Below, piece after piece: positions 7,790 through 18,304 of a stretch of 64,000 nucleotides of DNA (position 1 is the first letter of the stretch; each line of letters starts with the position of its first letter). Source of the DNA: Chloroflexota bacterium (lineage in GTDB: Bacteria; Chloroflexota; Anaerolineae; Aggregatilineales; Phototrophicaceae). The DNA is taken from NCBI GenBank assembly GCA_011523735.1, contig WTGB01000030.1:1-64000 (forward strand), in the 5' to 3' direction. The translations under genes and the position numbers were made by a program. The notes below the pieces were generated by a model, which saw nothing but the letters and a program-made list of their open reading frames with translations, was not told where the DNA came from and did not search any database.

Positions 7790-9274
7790 TTAGCTCTCCG
7801 CCCAGTTGCGCGCCCGCTCGACTGCTTTCTGCCAGCCAGCGTACAAGCCCTCGCGCTCATCCCTTGACATGACCGGTTCAAAACTTCGCTCTACTTGCCA
7901 TTGGACCGCGATTTCTTCCTGCGAACCCCAGAAGCCAGTCGCCAGTCCGGCAAGATAAGCCGCGCCAAGGGCAGTCGTCTCCGTCACCGCCGGCCGCTGG
8001 ACCGGCACACCCAGGATATCGGCTTGAAACTGCATCAAGAAGTTGTTTGCGACAGCGCCTCCATCAACGCGTAGGGTCTCCAACTGCAAGCCCGAATCCG
8101 CCGACATAGCAGCGACAACATCGCGAGTTTGGTAGGCGATGGATTCTAGGGTCGCGCGGACGATCTGTGCGCGTCCGCTACCGCGGGTCAAGCCGACGAT
8201 CGTACCGCGCGCATACTGATCCCAATAAGGCGCGCCCAAGCCGACAAAAGCCGGTACGACATAAACGCCGTCCGTGCTGGCAATGCCCTCTGCCAGCGCT
8301 TCGCTTTCGGCCGCGTCATCGAGCAGTTTCATTTCATCGCGCAGCCACTGAACAGCGGCGCCGGCCATGAAAATGCTGCCCTCCAATGCATATTGCATTG
8401 CATCATCGCTTACTTGCCAAGCGATGGTTGTTAGAAGATTGTTCTCCGAGCTCTGCGGTCTATCGCCGGTGTTCATCAGCATGAAACAGCCGGTGCCATA
8501 AGTATTCTTCGCCATACCGGCCTGATAAGCCGCCTGCCCGAAAGTCGCCGCCTGCTGGTCGCCGGCCATGCCGGCAATTGGTATTGCTGCCTCCAATAGC
8601 GCTGCATCGCTCTCGCCGTACACCTCACTGCAAGAGCGAACCTCGGGCAAGATGGCCCGCGGTATGTTCAACCGCTTAAGTATCGCATCCGACCAATCGC
8701 CTTCGTGAATGTCGAAGAGCATCGTACGCGCGGCGTTGCTGACATCGGTGATATGCAACTTGCCGGCTGTCAATTTCCAAACTAGAAAGCTGTCAATGGT
8801 GCCGAATGCAAGTTCGCCAGCTTCCGCTCTTTCCCGCGCGCCGTCCACATTCTCCAAGAGCCAGGCGACCTTGGTCCCGGAAAAATAGGCATCGGTAACC
8901 AAGCCCGTTTTCTGCAAGATAGTTTGGTCAAATCCCTCCGCCTTTAACGCATCGCAAAATGCGGCCGTTCGCCGATCCTGCCAGACGATGGCATTATGGA
9001 TTGGCTCGCCGGTCGATCTGTCCCAGATCACCGTGGTTTCGCGCTGATTGCTTATGCCGATGGCAGCGATGTCTCGCGGATTATCAACGATAGCCTGCGC
9101 CACGTGCAGTTGCGATGTCCAGATATCCCCCGGGTCATGTTCGACCCAACCCGGCTGAGGATAAATCTGCCGGAACTCCAGTTGCGAACTTCGTACGACG
9201 TTACCGTCATGATCAAACAGGATGGCGCGCGAGGACGTTGTGCCTTGATCAAGAGCGAGGATATAGGATGTCAT
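7790..9274 (-). CDS. glpK: glycerol kinase
   Basis: Cytoplasmic FGGY-family kinase making sn-glycerol 3-phosphate from glycerol and ATP. The N-terminus [17 protein letters not shown] is the phosphate-1 loop typical of glycerol kinase, followed by [25 protein letters not shown] and the adenosine motif [19 protein letters not shown]. Length 494 aa equals the family norm. The neighbours are not other glp genes: the ABC permeases are downstream, on the same strand, 70 bases away, and a small membrane protein gene is upstream. A glycerol or glycerophosphodiester role of the transporter is conceivable but unsupported, as the receptor belongs to the peptide/nickel family. Confidence 0.95.
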   Translation of the reverse strand: MTSYILALDQGTTSSRAILFDHDGNVVRSSQLEFRQIYPQPGWVEHDPGDIWTSQLHVAQAIVDNPRDIAAIGISNQRETTVIWDRSTGEPIHNAIVWQDRRTAAFCDALKAEGFDQTILQKTGLVTDAYFSGTKVAWLLENVDGARERAEAGELAFGTIDSFLVWKLTAGKLHITDVSNAARTMLFDIHEGDWSDAILKRLNIPRAILPEVRSCSEVYGESDAALLEAAIPIAGMAGDQQAATFGQAAYQAGMAKNTYGTGCFMLMNTGDRPQSSENNLLTTIAWQVSDDAMQYALEGSIFMAGAAVQWLRDEMKLLDDAAESEALAEGIASTDGVYVVPAFVGLGAPYWDQYARGTIVGLTRGSGRAQIVRATLESIAYQTRDVVAAMSADSGLQLETLRVDGGAVANNFLMQFQADILGVPVQRPAVTETTALGAAYLAGLATGFWGSQEEIAVQWQVERSFEPVMSRDEREGLYAGWQKAVERARNWAES

Positions 9275-9345
9275 TCGTAACCGAACCTTAGCGTGTCAAG
9301 TGATCAGGTCATCCGTCCATTGTACCGCATTGCGGCCATACAGTC

Positions 9346-9771
9346 TCATACTTGCTTCTTTTGTCTATCCGTCAATAAATAGCGCAATAGCCCGACGCCA
9401 ATACCGACCAAGGCGCCGGCCACCGTCCAATGCGGCAAGCGTTCCAGCATGCCCAAAATCATCATCGGAGGAAAATCGGGGAAGGGGTGGGCATGCCGCA
9501 GGTCTTTGAAAAGCATCAACGCCGCGGCGATGACACTCGCTAAGGCGCCGATCAACGAGCCCGCGAGACTAGAGTTGACAAGTACATTGATTTTCACGGG
9601 GGACCTCGACCTAAGCAGCAACATCGTCAAGGGAACAGCGGTGATCAGACCGAAAGCGGCCGCTCCACTGGCGTCTTTATCCTCCAGGCCCGACCAGAGC
9701 AGAATGCCGACGCCGGCCAGAATTAGCAGGCTCCGCCAAACCTTGTCTCTACGCCAAAAGCCGGGCATCAT
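9346..9771 (-). CDS. small membrane protein, function unknown
   Basis: A 141-residue protein with about four hydrophobic segments (LLILAGVGILLWSG, AAFGLITAVPLTMLLL, SSLAGSLIGALASVIAAALMLF and WTVAGALVGIGVGLLRYLL) and a basic C-terminus (DRQKKQV). No family is recognised. Its start overlaps the stop of the upstream hydrolase gene by four bases, so the pair is translationally coupled. The alternating helices with glycine-rich GALVGIG patterns suggest a compact bundle; no catalytic residues are evident. Confidence 0.7.
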   Translation of the reverse strand: MMPGFWRRDKVWRSLLILAGVGILLWSGLEDKDASGAAAFGLITAVPLTMLLLRSRSPVKINVLVNSSLAGSLIGALASVIAAALMLFKDLRHAHPFPDFPPMMILGMLERLPHWTVAGALVGIGVGLLRYLLTDRQKKQV

Positions 9772-10529
9772 GCTTCGCTCGCCGCAATGAGATGATGCAG
9801 CGCCATCTGATAAAACTCTTCCCGCGCTTCATCGTGCACCGCATGGCCGCAATCAAAGAGCGCAAGCCGTCCGTTCTGCACGCGATTCACGAAGCGCTCG
9901 CCATATTGCGGCGGATTCAGTTTGTCGCTTCGCCCCAGCGTGATAATCAGCGGACATACGATTTGATGCGCCAAACCAAGGCTGACATCTCCACCGGCGT
10001 CGATCATTCTTGTCATTGCTCGCACCCACTCGACCGTGAATCTGGCCGCATCGGAAAATCCATGGACGCGCTTTTCTTCGTCGCTGATCCAATCGCCCGG
10101 GTACATCCGTTGAAAGACTGACCGCAACTCTGGTCCGAAATTGCCGATTGCGCCGATAGCAATACAGGAGGCGATACGCGCGCTGTACTTTCCCGCGGCG
10201 ATTAGCGCCACTTCGCCTCCATCGGAATAACCGATCAAGTGCGCGCCCTTAATGCCGAGCGCATCCATGAAAGCCAGCAGGTCGTCACAATCGCGCTGAT
10301 AGAAGTCTTTTGGGAAGTCCCGCGGCTTGGGCAGCGATTCGCCATATCCGCGCAGCGTCAAACCGATGACTCGGAATCCCTTCCCATGAAGCCAATCCAT
10401 TACATGACCCAAGTGCCCGCGCGCCGTGCCCAACATCCCGTGTACGAGAATCACGGGGACTTGATCGCTAGCCGGCCTCATGTCTTCGTAATGAAGACTG
10501 GCGCCAGTTGCCAAGTCTATTCGGGGCAT
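9768..10529 (-). CDS. alpha/beta hydrolase
   Basis: Cytoplasmic alpha/beta-hydrolase fold protein of 253 aa. The oxyanion motif is HGMLGTARG, the nucleophile elbow is GYSDGG (Ser in LIGYSDGGEVALI) and the catalytic His is in FDCGHAVHDE near the C-terminus. A catalytic Asp is probable in the LGRSDKLNPP strand. These features fit lactonase, esterase or meta-cleavage hydrolase families, but the substrate is not identifiable. The gene is followed with a four-base overlap by the membrane protein 9346-9771, and it is 38 bases downstream of lon on the same strand. Confidence 0.85.
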   Translation of the reverse strand: MPRIDLATGASLHYEDMRPASDQVPVILVHGMLGTARGHLGHVMDWLHGKGFRVIGLTLRGYGESLPKPRDFPKDFYQRDCDDLLAFMDALGIKGAHLIGYSDGGEVALIAAGKYSARIASCIAIGAIGNFGPELRSVFQRMYPGDWISDEEKRVHGFSDAARFTVEWVRAMTRMIDAGGDVSLGLAHQIVCPLIITLGRSDKLNPPQYGERFVNRVQNGRLALFDCGHAVHDEAREEFYQMALHHLIAASEA

Positions 10530-10567
10530 CTCCGGTCCTCCTTTGAATGGTCGCCCCTTGCGACTGG

Positions 10568-13060
10568 CTAAAACGGCTCTGCCGCTCTGGGGGCATCGGC
10601 AAGCGCGATATCAAGAACCTCGTCCAAATGCTCCACCAGAACAAAGCTCAACTCCGCGCGGACATCGTCAGGCACATCGTCTAGATCATTTTCATTCTTC
10701 CGCGGCAGGATAACCGTATCCGCGCCCAAACGATGAGCTGCCAGCACCTTGTCTTTGATGCCGCCGACAGCCAATACTTGCCCGCTAAGGGTCAATTCTC
10801 CTGTCATCGCGATGTTGCTTTTGGCCGTTCTATCAGTCAATAAAGAAGCCAGTGCGGTTGCCATCGTCACGCCCGCGCTGGGTCCGTCCTTCGGCACTGC
10901 GCCAGATGGTACATGCAGGTGGATATCGTATTCATCATAGAAAGCCGGATCGACGCCTAACTGTTCCGCTCGAGAGCGTGCAAAACTGTAAGCGATCTTC
11001 GCGCTTTCTTGCATCACTTCACCCAGTTGACCAGTGTATTCGAAGCCCTTGCCCCCTCTCATCTTTGTGGCTTCGATGAACAGCGCATCGCCGCCAACCG
11101 GCGTCCAAGCCAACCCGGTCGCGACGCCCGGAATCTCCGTGCGTTCTTTCAACTCGCTGCGGTATCCGTAGCGCGCGTTGCCAAGCAGTTCCTTGACCTC
11201 GTCGACGGTAAGAGACACGCTGTCGGCCCTACCCTCCGCGATCCGCGTCACAACCTTGCGAGCCGCCTTGCCGATCTCGCGTTCCAAATTGCGGACGCCG
11301 GCCTCGCGTGTGTAATCTCGGATAATCTGTAGCAAAGCCTCATCGGTAAATTCCAACTCTTCCGTATGCAAGCCGTTCTCCCGTCTCTGCCGTGGCACGA
11401 GATACTGGGCGGCGATGGCTCGTTTTTCCATCTCGGTATAACCGCTCAGTTGGATTATCTCCATGCGGTCGCGCAAGGGACCGGGAATGGTATCGAGCGA
11501 GTTGGCGGTGGTGATGAACATCACGTCACTGAGGTTAAATGCCACATCCAAATAATGATCGCGGAATTCGGCATTCTGTTCCGGGTCAAGCACTTCTAGC
11601 AGCGCCGAGCCCGGGTCACCGCGGAAGTCTCGCCCGAGCTTGTCGATTTCGTCCAACATGATCAACGGATTGCGCGACTTGGCTCGGCGAATCGCTTGGA
11701 TTATCCGCCCCGGCATCGCGCCAATGTAAGTTCGGCGAAAACCCCGAATCTCCGCCTCGTCGCGGATTCCGCCCAAACTCATCCGAATGAACTCACGCCC
11801 CATAGCTCGTGCGATGGAGGCGCCCAACGATGTCTTGCCCACGCCAGGCGGACCAACAAATAGCAATATCGCCCCAGCGCGGTCCCGCCGTACCGGGTCA
11901 AACTGATCGCCATCGGTGAAGTCGCCTGAGCGCTCGGCGCGCAGTTTCCGCACGGCAAGGAATTCCAATATGCGCTCCTTGACATCTTTCAAACCGTAAT
12001 GATCCTCATCGAGGATATCCCGCGCGTGTCTAATATCCAGCTTGTCTTCGGTCCGCTTGTCCCAAGGCAAACTGCAGATCCAATCAAGATAGGTTCGGAT
12101 CACGCCGTACTCAGCAGCCGCCACCGACAACTTTGACAGGCGGTTTAATTCGCGCTCCGCTTCTCGCCGGGCCTCCTCCGGCATGTTGGCTTCTTCTATC
12201 AACTTGCGAAATTTCTCAATTTCGTGCTGATCTTCGTCTTCCTCCAATTCCCGCTGAATAGCTTTCATCTGTTCACGCAGGAAGTAATCGCGCTGAGTTT
12301 TCTCCATCTCATGCTGCGCGTCTTCCTGAATCTTGCGTCCCAGCGACATGACGTCATATTCTTTGCTGAGCAGTTTAAGCAGGTGACGAATCTTGTCGCC
12401 TACACTGTCCATCTCCAGCAAAAACTGCGCATCTTCAAGATCAATGCGGACGTAGGTCGCGATGGAATAAACTAGTTGCAGCGGGTCCTCGACGTTCAAA
12501 GCATTGCTGACCAGTTCTTGCGGGATGCTCGGCACTAACTCGGCCAGGGCGCTGAAGCGATCGACCACACTGCGGACCATCGCTTCCATTTCAATCTCAT
12601 CGGCAAATACAACCTCGTCTTCCGGGATCCGCGTGACACGCGCCTTGAGATACGGCGCCGTCTCCACGAATTCCTCAATCCTGATACGCTGGAGACCCTG
12701 TATCAGCAAACGAACAGTGCCGTCCGCCGTGCGGAAGAGCCGATGTATCGCCGCGAGCGTTCCCACCATCTGCACTTGATCCGGTCCAGGGGTTCCCAAG
12801 CTGGGATCCTTGGACGCGACCAAGCCCACCAGCCGATCGCCTGCCACAACATCGTCCACCAACTGAATACTGCGTTCCTGACCAACCGTGAGCGGAATCG
12901 CGGTCTGCGGGTAGACGACCAGACCACGCAATGGCAAAATCGGCAATTCTTCAGGCAAGTCAATCGCCGTACCCTCGTCTTCCAACTCATCACTGAGTGC
13001 GACGTTGATCTTCGTCGGCGGCTTCGCTAGCTCTTCAAACATCACTTCCCAATAGGTCAT
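10568..13060 (-). CDS. lon: ATP-dependent Lon protease (LonA)
   Basis: Cytosolic AAA+ serine protease for damaged and regulatory proteins. Domains in order: N-terminal substrate domain ([22 protein letters not shown], residues about 35-240), coiled linker ([18 protein letters not shown]), AAA+ module with Walker [10 protein letters not shown] and Walker [10 protein letters not shown], then the protease domain with catalytic Ser in [10 protein letters not shown] and Lys in GGIKDK. Length of about 830 aa is slightly above the norm of 780-810. The frame opens with TTG at 13063 directly followed by ATG at 13060; I use the ATG, which has AAGGA nine bases before it. No heat-shock CIRCE element is seen upstream. 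Confidence 0.96.
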   Translation of the reverse strand: MTYWEVMFEELAKPPTKINVALSDELEDEGTAIDLPEELPILPLRGLVVYPQTAIPLTVGQERSIQLVDDVVAGDRLVGLVASKDPSLGTPGPDQVQMVGTLAAIHRLFRTADGTVRLLIQGLQRIRIEEFVETAPYLKARVTRIPEDEVVFADEIEMEAMVRSVVDRFSALAELVPSIPQELVSNALNVEDPLQLVYSIATYVRIDLEDAQFLLEMDSVGDKIRHLLKLLSKEYDVMSLGRKIQEDAQHEMEKTQRDYFLREQMKAIQRELEEDEDQHEIEKFRKLIEEANMPEEARREAERELNRLSKLSVAAAEYGVIRTYLDWICSLPWDKRTEDKLDIRHARDILDEDHYGLKDVKERILEFLAVRKLRAERSGDFTDGDQFDPVRRDRAGAILLFVGPPGVGKTSLGASIARAMGREFIRMSLGGIRDEAEIRGFRRTYIGAMPGRIIQAIRRAKSRNPLIMLDEIDKLGRDFRGDPGSALLEVLDPEQNAEFRDHYLDVAFNLSDVMFITTANSLDTIPGPLRDRMEIIQLSGYTEMEKRAIAAQYLVPRQRRENGLHTEELEFTDEALLQIIRDYTREAGVRNLEREIGKAARKVVTRIAEGRADSVSLTVDEVKELLGNARYGYRSELKERTEIPGVATGLAWTPVGGDALFIEATKMRGGKGFEYTGQLGEVMQESAKIAYSFARSRAEQLGVDPAFYDEYDIHLHVPSGAVPKDGPSAGVTMATALASLLTDRTAKSNIAMTGELTLSGQVLAVGGIKDKVLAAHRLGADTVILPRKNENDLDDVPDDVRAELSFVLVEHLDEVLDIALADAPRAAEPF

Positions 13061-13381
13061 CAATTCAGTTCCTTGTCTCGCGCGCCTCGTGCATTGTTAG
13101 ACAGGGGCTAACATGTACGGCTGAACGGAATACGGTTTCCAAAGGTGCCTGCCAGGAATCGCGTACCATACTGATCCTGTTTCCCATACTCTACTCTACA
13201 TATAGACGCGCAAAAATGGTATCAGAGTTCGCCTCGCGCCAGATTTTTGACACTTTTCTAAGACTTTGCAATCCATCGTCGCATGAGAAAGGTGGTGGCA
13301 TGGTGAGCAATTTGCTCGTTTCCTAAGTGTGAATACAATGTAGTCACAGTGTGTTGCCGGTTGGCTAGGAAAAAATTTTCC
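13061..13381. promoter_or_regulatory. divergent intergenic region of lon and the L,D-transpeptidase gene
   Basis: About 320 bases without a gene separate the two divergent starts, so it must hold both promoters. A short inverted repeat TGTTAG-N7-CTAACA lies at 13095-13113, about 35 bases from the lon start, and could be an operator. It does not match the CIRCE consensus, and no other known heat-shock site was seen. A TTGACA hexamer stands at 13247-13252 but has no good -10 at the usual spacing. Nothing else stands out. Confidence 0.35.
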
Positions 13382-15133
13382 ATGACAGAAAATATCAGCA
13401 GACCGCGAAAACGAAAAGCGAAACGTGCCCGCGACCGAAATCTTGCGCGGCAGCAACGGCGGCTCGCTATGATGGAAGGCAAATTAAACAGCGGCAACGA
13501 CCACGCCTTCTTTCGCAAGCGCTTCCCCTCTTACGATGAGAACAAAGTCGTGCACCGCGCTTTGGCCTGGCTTTTCTCCAGCCGTTCCCCAGTCGCCAAG
13601 TTGACGGCTTTGGTCACCATAGCGGTAATATTATTCTTCATCGGCAGCTATGTGCTTTCAGATCGCATTTTCCCCAATGTTTATGCAATGGGACTGCCGA
13701 TTGGCGAGTTGGCGCCCGCCGCGGCCGAGGCTGAAATACTTGACTACTGGAACTCCAATCTCTCTATAGAGATCGTGGTTGATGGCGAGCGCGTCGATCT
13801 GGTGAGCCCCGATGAACTGGGTCTTTCAGTCGATGCTGCCGCAATGGCTGCAGAGGCCAAAGCCGCCGGTTTGGCCGGGATTCCATTTGGCTACAACATC
13901 GAGCCGGTCGTCGCTGTAGCGCACAGCCGCGCGCAGACCTTGCTTCTCGACCTGACGGAATCCATTTACGTTCAGCAATATGAAGCCGGCTACAAGTGGT
14001 CAGGCGGCCGATTGGTAACCGTGCCCGGGCGCCGCGGCCGCCACTTGGACATAAAAGCCAGTCTGGATCAGTTGAAAGCCCGTGCTGCGGCGGTGGTATC
14101 GGAAGGCTACTTCGAGCTTCAGACGATTCCGCTTAACCCAACAGTGGCCGATAGCTCACCTTTCCTGGATGCGGCCTGGGCTTTTCTTGGAGACGGGATC
14201 CGCTTGCGGGCTTACGATCCCTTCAAGAATGAAATGATAACCTACAATGTTGACCAGCAACTGGCTGCCGAATGGTTAATCGCAGGTATCAATGGGCTAG
14301 CGGTCCGGGCGGAGGCTTTTGGCGAATTTATCGCGGCCGAAAACGAGAAGCTGGTTCGCGGAGGGCGCTACATCGACAAATTGCTCGCCGCCGATAAACT
14401 GCAAGAGACGCTGATTCGTGGCGAGTCCGATGTCACCTTGCGTCTCAATTACCTGCCCGAAGAGTATGAAATCGTTCGCCAGGACACCGGATACCGCATT
14501 GGCCGCAAGCGCGGTATTCCTTATGAACTCATTCGCGATGCAAATCCTACCGTAAACTGGAACAGCCTAGTCGTCGGCCAGAGAATTCAAATCCCATCCC
14601 GAGATGCCATGATTCCCGAGGATCCAATGTCCAACAAACGAATCATCGTCGACCTCGATGCTCAGTGGCTTGTCGGTTTCGAAAATGGTGAACTCCTGTT
14701 TGATTGGGGCATTTCCTCCGGACGCGAAGAAGCGCCAACCTATCCCGGTATCTTCCAAATCCTGACACATAACGAGAAGGCTTTTGGCGGCAGCTTCGCC
14801 CTTTGCAACGAAGCAGGAACAAATTGCAACCAATGGGAAATGGCTTGGTTCATGGGCATCTATGAAGTTGTGCCTGGCTTGATGAACGGCTTTCATGGCG
14901 CTGTGCTTCTCCCAAACGGCTATTACCTGGGCGGCGGCGGCGTGTACGAACCGACGACCTTCGGCTGCATCATGTCCGTGGATGGAAAGGCGCGTGAACT
15001 TTTTGAATGGGCGGAAAAAGGCACGATGGTCGAAATTATCTCTGACGAATTCGCTCCGGAGAGTGACCTGGCTCGCTATGCGAAAGAGTATATTGCCACG
15101 ATTGATACTAACTACCGACCGATCTCGGCTTGA
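13382..15133 (+). CDS. membrane-anchored L,D-transpeptidase (YkuD) with PG-binding and LysM domains
   Basis: Cell-wall cross-linking or lipoprotein-anchoring enzyme of the YkuD family. A very basic cytoplasmic tail (PRKRKAKRARDRNLARQQRR) is followed by one membrane helix (LTALVTIAVILFFIGSYVL), then a PG_binding_4-like region (AMGLPIGELAPAAAEAEI, FELQTIPLNPTV), a LysM-like motif (YRIGRKRGIPYELIRDANP ... IQIPSRD) and the C-terminal catalytic domain. The catalytic pattern shows HG in GFHGA, then TTFGCIM with the nucleophile Cys; the usual SHGC histidine is Phe here. The frame extends 33 bases further up, but MTENISRPRK at 13382 is preceded by AGGAAAAA and is the better start. Acts outside the membrane on peptidoglycan. 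Confidence 0.87.
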   Translation: MTENISRPRKRKAKRARDRNLARQQRRLAMMEGKLNSGNDHAFFRKRFPSYDENKVVHRALAWLFSSRSPVAKLTALVTIAVILFFIGSYVLSDRIFPNVYAMGLPIGELAPAAAEAEILDYWNSNLSIEIVVDGERVDLVSPDELGLSVDAAAMAAEAKAAGLAGIPFGYNIEPVVAVAHSRAQTLLLDLTESIYVQQYEAGYKWSGGRLVTVPGRRGRHLDIKASLDQLKARAAAVVSEGYFELQTIPLNPTVADSSPFLDAAWAFLGDGIRLRAYDPFKNEMITYNVDQQLAAEWLIAGINGLAVRAEAFGEFIAAENEKLVRGGRYIDKLLAADKLQETLIRGESDVTLRLNYLPEEYEIVRQDTGYRIGRKRGIPYELIRDANPTVNWNSLVVGQRIQIPSRDAMIPEDPMSNKRIIVDLDAQWLVGFENGELLFDWGISSGREEAPTYPGIFQILTHNEKAFGGSFALCNEAGTNCNQWEMAWFMGIYEVVPGLMNGFHGAVLLPNGYYLGGGGVYEPTTFGCIMSVDGKARELFEWAEKGTMVEIISDEFAPESDLARYAKEYIATIDTNYRPISA

Positions 15134-15297
15134 ACCAAGGATCTTCAGCCTTCGCGAATCGCGTTGACCTGTGGTTCATGTACCTTCATCTGCTGCGCGT
15201 GAATCTCCCTTTGAACGCGCATAAAAGTGGGCATTTTGTTTTACAGCCCTGCGAGTAAAATCGGTAGCCATTCGTCATCCTAGTTAAGGTAAGCGCT

Positions 15298-17175
15298 ATG
15301 AGCAAACCTTTTGGCACCTGGAAGAGCCCAATAGACGGCGCTTCAATTGCCAGCGGCGTCAGTTTGCGAGATGTCCAGTGGAGCATGAGCGGAGATACTC
15401 TTGTCTGGTGGGAGAGCCGGGGGAAGACAGGCCTGCTGATGGCGCAAACAGGCGCCCAAGCCCCGCGCGATCTCACGGACCGACGGCTAAACGTATCCGG
15501 ACGCGTCGGCTACGGCGGTGGGGCATTCACGCTAGGCGCTGGCAGAGCCTTTTTTGCTGCCAACGGCAGACTGTATAGTCAGCCGCTCGCGGGCGGCGAC
15601 GCCCAGCCGATCACGCCGGCTTTCGGCAGCTATGCATCGCCCGCGGTCTCGCCCGACGGAAACTGGGTCGCCTTTGTTCACAGCTACGAGCATGTCGATG
15701 GAGTTTCCCTTGTTGATGCCAACGGAGAAGAGTTCCCGCGTAAACTGGCTTATGGCACTGACTTTGTCATGCAGCCAACCTGGCACCCCTCCGGTGAATA
15801 TATCGCCTACATTGCTTGGAATCATCCGCAGATGCCCTGGAACGGTAGTGAACTGCGCTTGCTCAAGCTCAAAAATGACGGCTCTCGCTTACCATATGCT
15901 GGCGACATCGTGACGATTATCGGCGACCGGGAAACCGCCATATTTCAACCTGGATTTTCTCCCGATGGCCGCTATCTCTCCTATGTGAGCGATGCCACTG
16001 GCTGGGGACAACTCTATATCTATGACCTTGAGAAATCCGAACACCGTCAATTGACCGCGAATGACGCGGAGCATGGCATACCCGCCTGGGTGCAGGGCTT
16101 GCGCGCTTATGGCTGGAGCGGCGATTGTCGCTCAATCGCCTATCTCGAAAATTCTCGTGGCTTCGTGATTCTGAAGCGCTACAACTTGAACACAGGGGAA
16201 AACGAGACGATTCCCGGCTTGGAGACTTACACTCAGCTCGAGCAAACCTCCATCTCCAGCAGTAGCGATGCTATCGCTGTCATCGCCTCATCTTCGCTGA
16301 TTCCACCCCGTGTGCTCTCACTAACCAGCGGCGGCCAAGTCTTTATTCACCGGCGGCGCGGTGCGGAGAACTTGCAGGCAGACCAATTGTCCGTGGCTGA
16401 CGCGATTACCTGGTCCTGCGCTGATGGCGGCATCGCTCATGGCTTGTTCTATCCACCTGTCTTAAAAGACGAGATGCCAGCGGGCAAGCCACCCCTGATT
16501 GTCAATGTACATGGTGGTCCCACATCGCAGCGTTTTGCCGGATTTGCCAGTGAAGTGCAGTTTTTTACGACCCGAGGCTATGCCGTGCTGCAAGTCAACC
16601 ATCGTGGTAGCACTGGTTACGGCAAAGCCTACATGGAAATGCACCGCGGCAACTGGGGCTTGTACGATGTGACAGATTCCATCGCTGGTGTCAATCACTT
16701 GGCAAGCGAAGGATTGATCGACGCCGGCAAAGCGGTAATCATGGGCGGCAGCGCTGGCGGTTTCACTGTCCTGCAATCCCTGGTCGACTATCCGGGCTTC
16801 TATCGCGCTGGCGTCTGCTCCTACGGCGTCTCCAATCAATTCGGCTTGCTTATGGACACCCACAAATTCGAAGAGCGTTATACTTTTTGGTTGCTTGGCG
16901 AACTGCCGGAAGCCGCCGATCTTTATCGCGCCCGCTCGCCACTATTTCACGCGGACAAGATCGTTGATCCTATCATCGTCTTTCAAGGTACCGATGATGT
17001 AGTCGTGCCGCAAGATCAGTCCGATAGCATCGTCGCTTCCCTGAAACGCCGCGGTATTCCCCACGAATACCATCTCTTCGAAGGCGAGGGACATGGTTGG
17101 CGCAACCCGGAAACTATCGAGACCTATTATGACAAAATCGAACGCTTCCTGCTGCAGCACGTCATCTATGCCTGA
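15298..17175 (+). CDS. S9 family peptidase (dipeptidyl/acylaminoacyl peptidase-like)
   Basis: Prolyl-oligopeptidase family serine peptidase of 625 aa, without an obvious signal peptide. The N-terminal half is a beta-propeller with repeated SPDGNWVAFV and SPDGRYLSYV blades. The C-terminal alpha/beta-hydrolase domain carries Ser485 in GGSAGGF, Asp566 in GTDDVVVP and His599 in GEGHGW, the expected catalytic triad order and spacing. The VNVHGGPTSQ motif and NHRGSTGYGKAY are typical of acylaminoacyl peptidase/DPP-like members. Expected to cleave short peptides or acylated residues. A TAAGG ribosome site precedes the ATG. Confidence 0.93.
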   Translation: MSKPFGTWKSPIDGASIASGVSLRDVQWSMSGDTLVWWESRGKTGLLMAQTGAQAPRDLTDRRLNVSGRVGYGGGAFTLGAGRAFFAANGRLYSQPLAGGDAQPITPAFGSYASPAVSPDGNWVAFVHSYEHVDGVSLVDANGEEFPRKLAYGTDFVMQPTWHPSGEYIAYIAWNHPQMPWNGSELRLLKLKNDGSRLPYAGDIVTIIGDRETAIFQPGFSPDGRYLSYVSDATGWGQLYIYDLEKSEHRQLTANDAEHGIPAWVQGLRAYGWSGDCRSIAYLENSRGFVILKRYNLNTGENETIPGLETYTQLEQTSISSSSDAIAVIASSSLIPPRVLSLTSGGQVFIHRRRGAENLQADQLSVADAITWSCADGGIAHGLFYPPVLKDEMPAGKPPLIVNVHGGPTSQRFAGFASEVQFFTTRGYAVLQVNHRGSTGYGKAYMEMHRGNWGLYDVTDSIAGVNHLASEGLIDAGKAVIMGGSAGGFTVLQSLVDYPGFYRAGVCSYGVSNQFGLLMDTHKFEERYTFWLLGELPEAADLYRARSPLFHADKIVDPIIVFQGTDDVVVPQDQSDSIVASLKRRGIPHEYHLFEGEGHGWRNPETIETYYDKIERFLLQHVIYA

Positions 17176-17251
17176 GCGCCTTAGGCAGATGAAGCTCGCT
17201 TTGCGGTTGGCGCGAATAATGCTTTACTCTTAAATCTAGGGATCTCCATCC

Positions 17252-18235
17252 GTGCTCTCTCAAGTCATATTGCTTATTGTGGGACTAGTCGCGCTATTCT
17301 ATGGCGGCAATTGGCTCGTGCGCGGCGCCTCCAATTTGGCGCTTTCTCTCGGCGTCTCTGTGCTCATCATCGCCCTGACCTTTGTCGCTCTCGGCACCTC
17401 AATGCCGGAATTGCTCGTTAGCTTGCAAGCGGCTTTTAGCGGAAAGAGCGATCTCGCGATCGGTAACGTCATCGGCTCAAACATCGCCAACATCGGGCTG
17501 ATTTTGGGCTTCACCGGGCTAATCACCCCTCTGAGCGTCAAAGCGATCCTGCTCCGCCGTGAGATACCTATCATGATCCTTGTTTCGGTCTTCACCTATG
17601 CCCTCACACTCGACGGGCAAATTGGGCGCGCGGACGGCCTGATGCTTCTCATTGCCTTTCTCGGCTTTAATGCAATTTTCTACGTCCTGGCCAAGCGGGA
17701 ATCAGACACTCGCGAGCGCCTGCTATCTGACCTTGATGACGCGCCGGAAGCCGGGCTCGCGCGCGGGAGGGAAGTCGCCTACTTGATCGCCGGGATCATC
17801 GCTCTGCTGCTGGGCTCGCGCCTGATGGTCGAAAGCGCGGTGCTTCTCGCCCGTGCGGTCGGCATCAGCGAGTTAATCATCGCGATAACATTAGTCGCAT
17901 TCGGCACATCGCTGCCCGAACTCGCCGCCTCAATTTCGGCCGCCTGGCACAAGGAAACTGACCTGGCAATCGGCAATGTCGTCGGCTCCAATATCGCCAA
18001 CCTTTTGCTCATATTAGGCGCAACTGCCTTCTTGCGGCCTATCCCGGTCGCTCGAGCCGACGTGCAGTTTGAGTTCATTGTCATGATCGCCTTCGCGGCT
18101 CTGCTGATTCCTTTCATGCGTAAGCAGCGGCTGGGTCGAAAGCCTTCGGCGCTCTTCCTCCTCGCTTACTGTGCTTTTATTGCCTATAGCATTCTTGGCG
18201 ACAGTCCTTCACCTGTTGCTGATCTGCTACAATGA
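17252..18235 (+). CDS. CaCA-family sodium/calcium antiporter, YrbG type
   Basis: Membrane cation antiporter with two internal repeats in inverted topology. The alpha motifs are clear: GTSMPELLVSL with GNVIGSNIANIGLILG in the first half, and GTSLPELAASISA with GNVVGSNIANLLLILG in the second. Ten hydrophobic segments are expected in the 327 aa. Start is GTG at 17252; the following LSQVILLIVGLVALFYGGNWLVRGA is the standard first helix. It probably exports calcium in exchange for sodium ions. Its neighbours give no clue about regulation. Confidence 0.92.
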   Translation: MLSQVILLIVGLVALFYGGNWLVRGASNLALSLGVSVLIIALTFVALGTSMPELLVSLQAAFSGKSDLAIGNVIGSNIANIGLILGFTGLITPLSVKAILLRREIPIMILVSVFTYALTLDGQIGRADGLMLLIAFLGFNAIFYVLAKRESDTRERLLSDLDDAPEAGLARGREVAYLIAGIIALLLGSRLMVESAVLLARAVGISELIIAITLVAFGTSLPELAASISAAWHKETDLAIGNVVGSNIANLLLILGATAFLRPIPVARADVQFEFIVMIAFAALLIPFMRKQRLGRKPSALFLLAYCAFIAYSILGDSPSPVADLLQ

Positions 18236-18304
18236 AAGTCAAATGTTCTGCCGCTTTCGTCCGCGCTGTTTGGGGCTGACCGTAGTCTCCGGAAGACTGA
18301 ATCC

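Noticed and set aside
13095-13113. Inverted repeat before lon considered as a CIRCE heat-shock element
   Set aside because: CIRCE is TTAGCACTC-N9-GAGTGCTAA; this repeat has only six-base arms with a different sequence. It is mentioned only as a possible operator.
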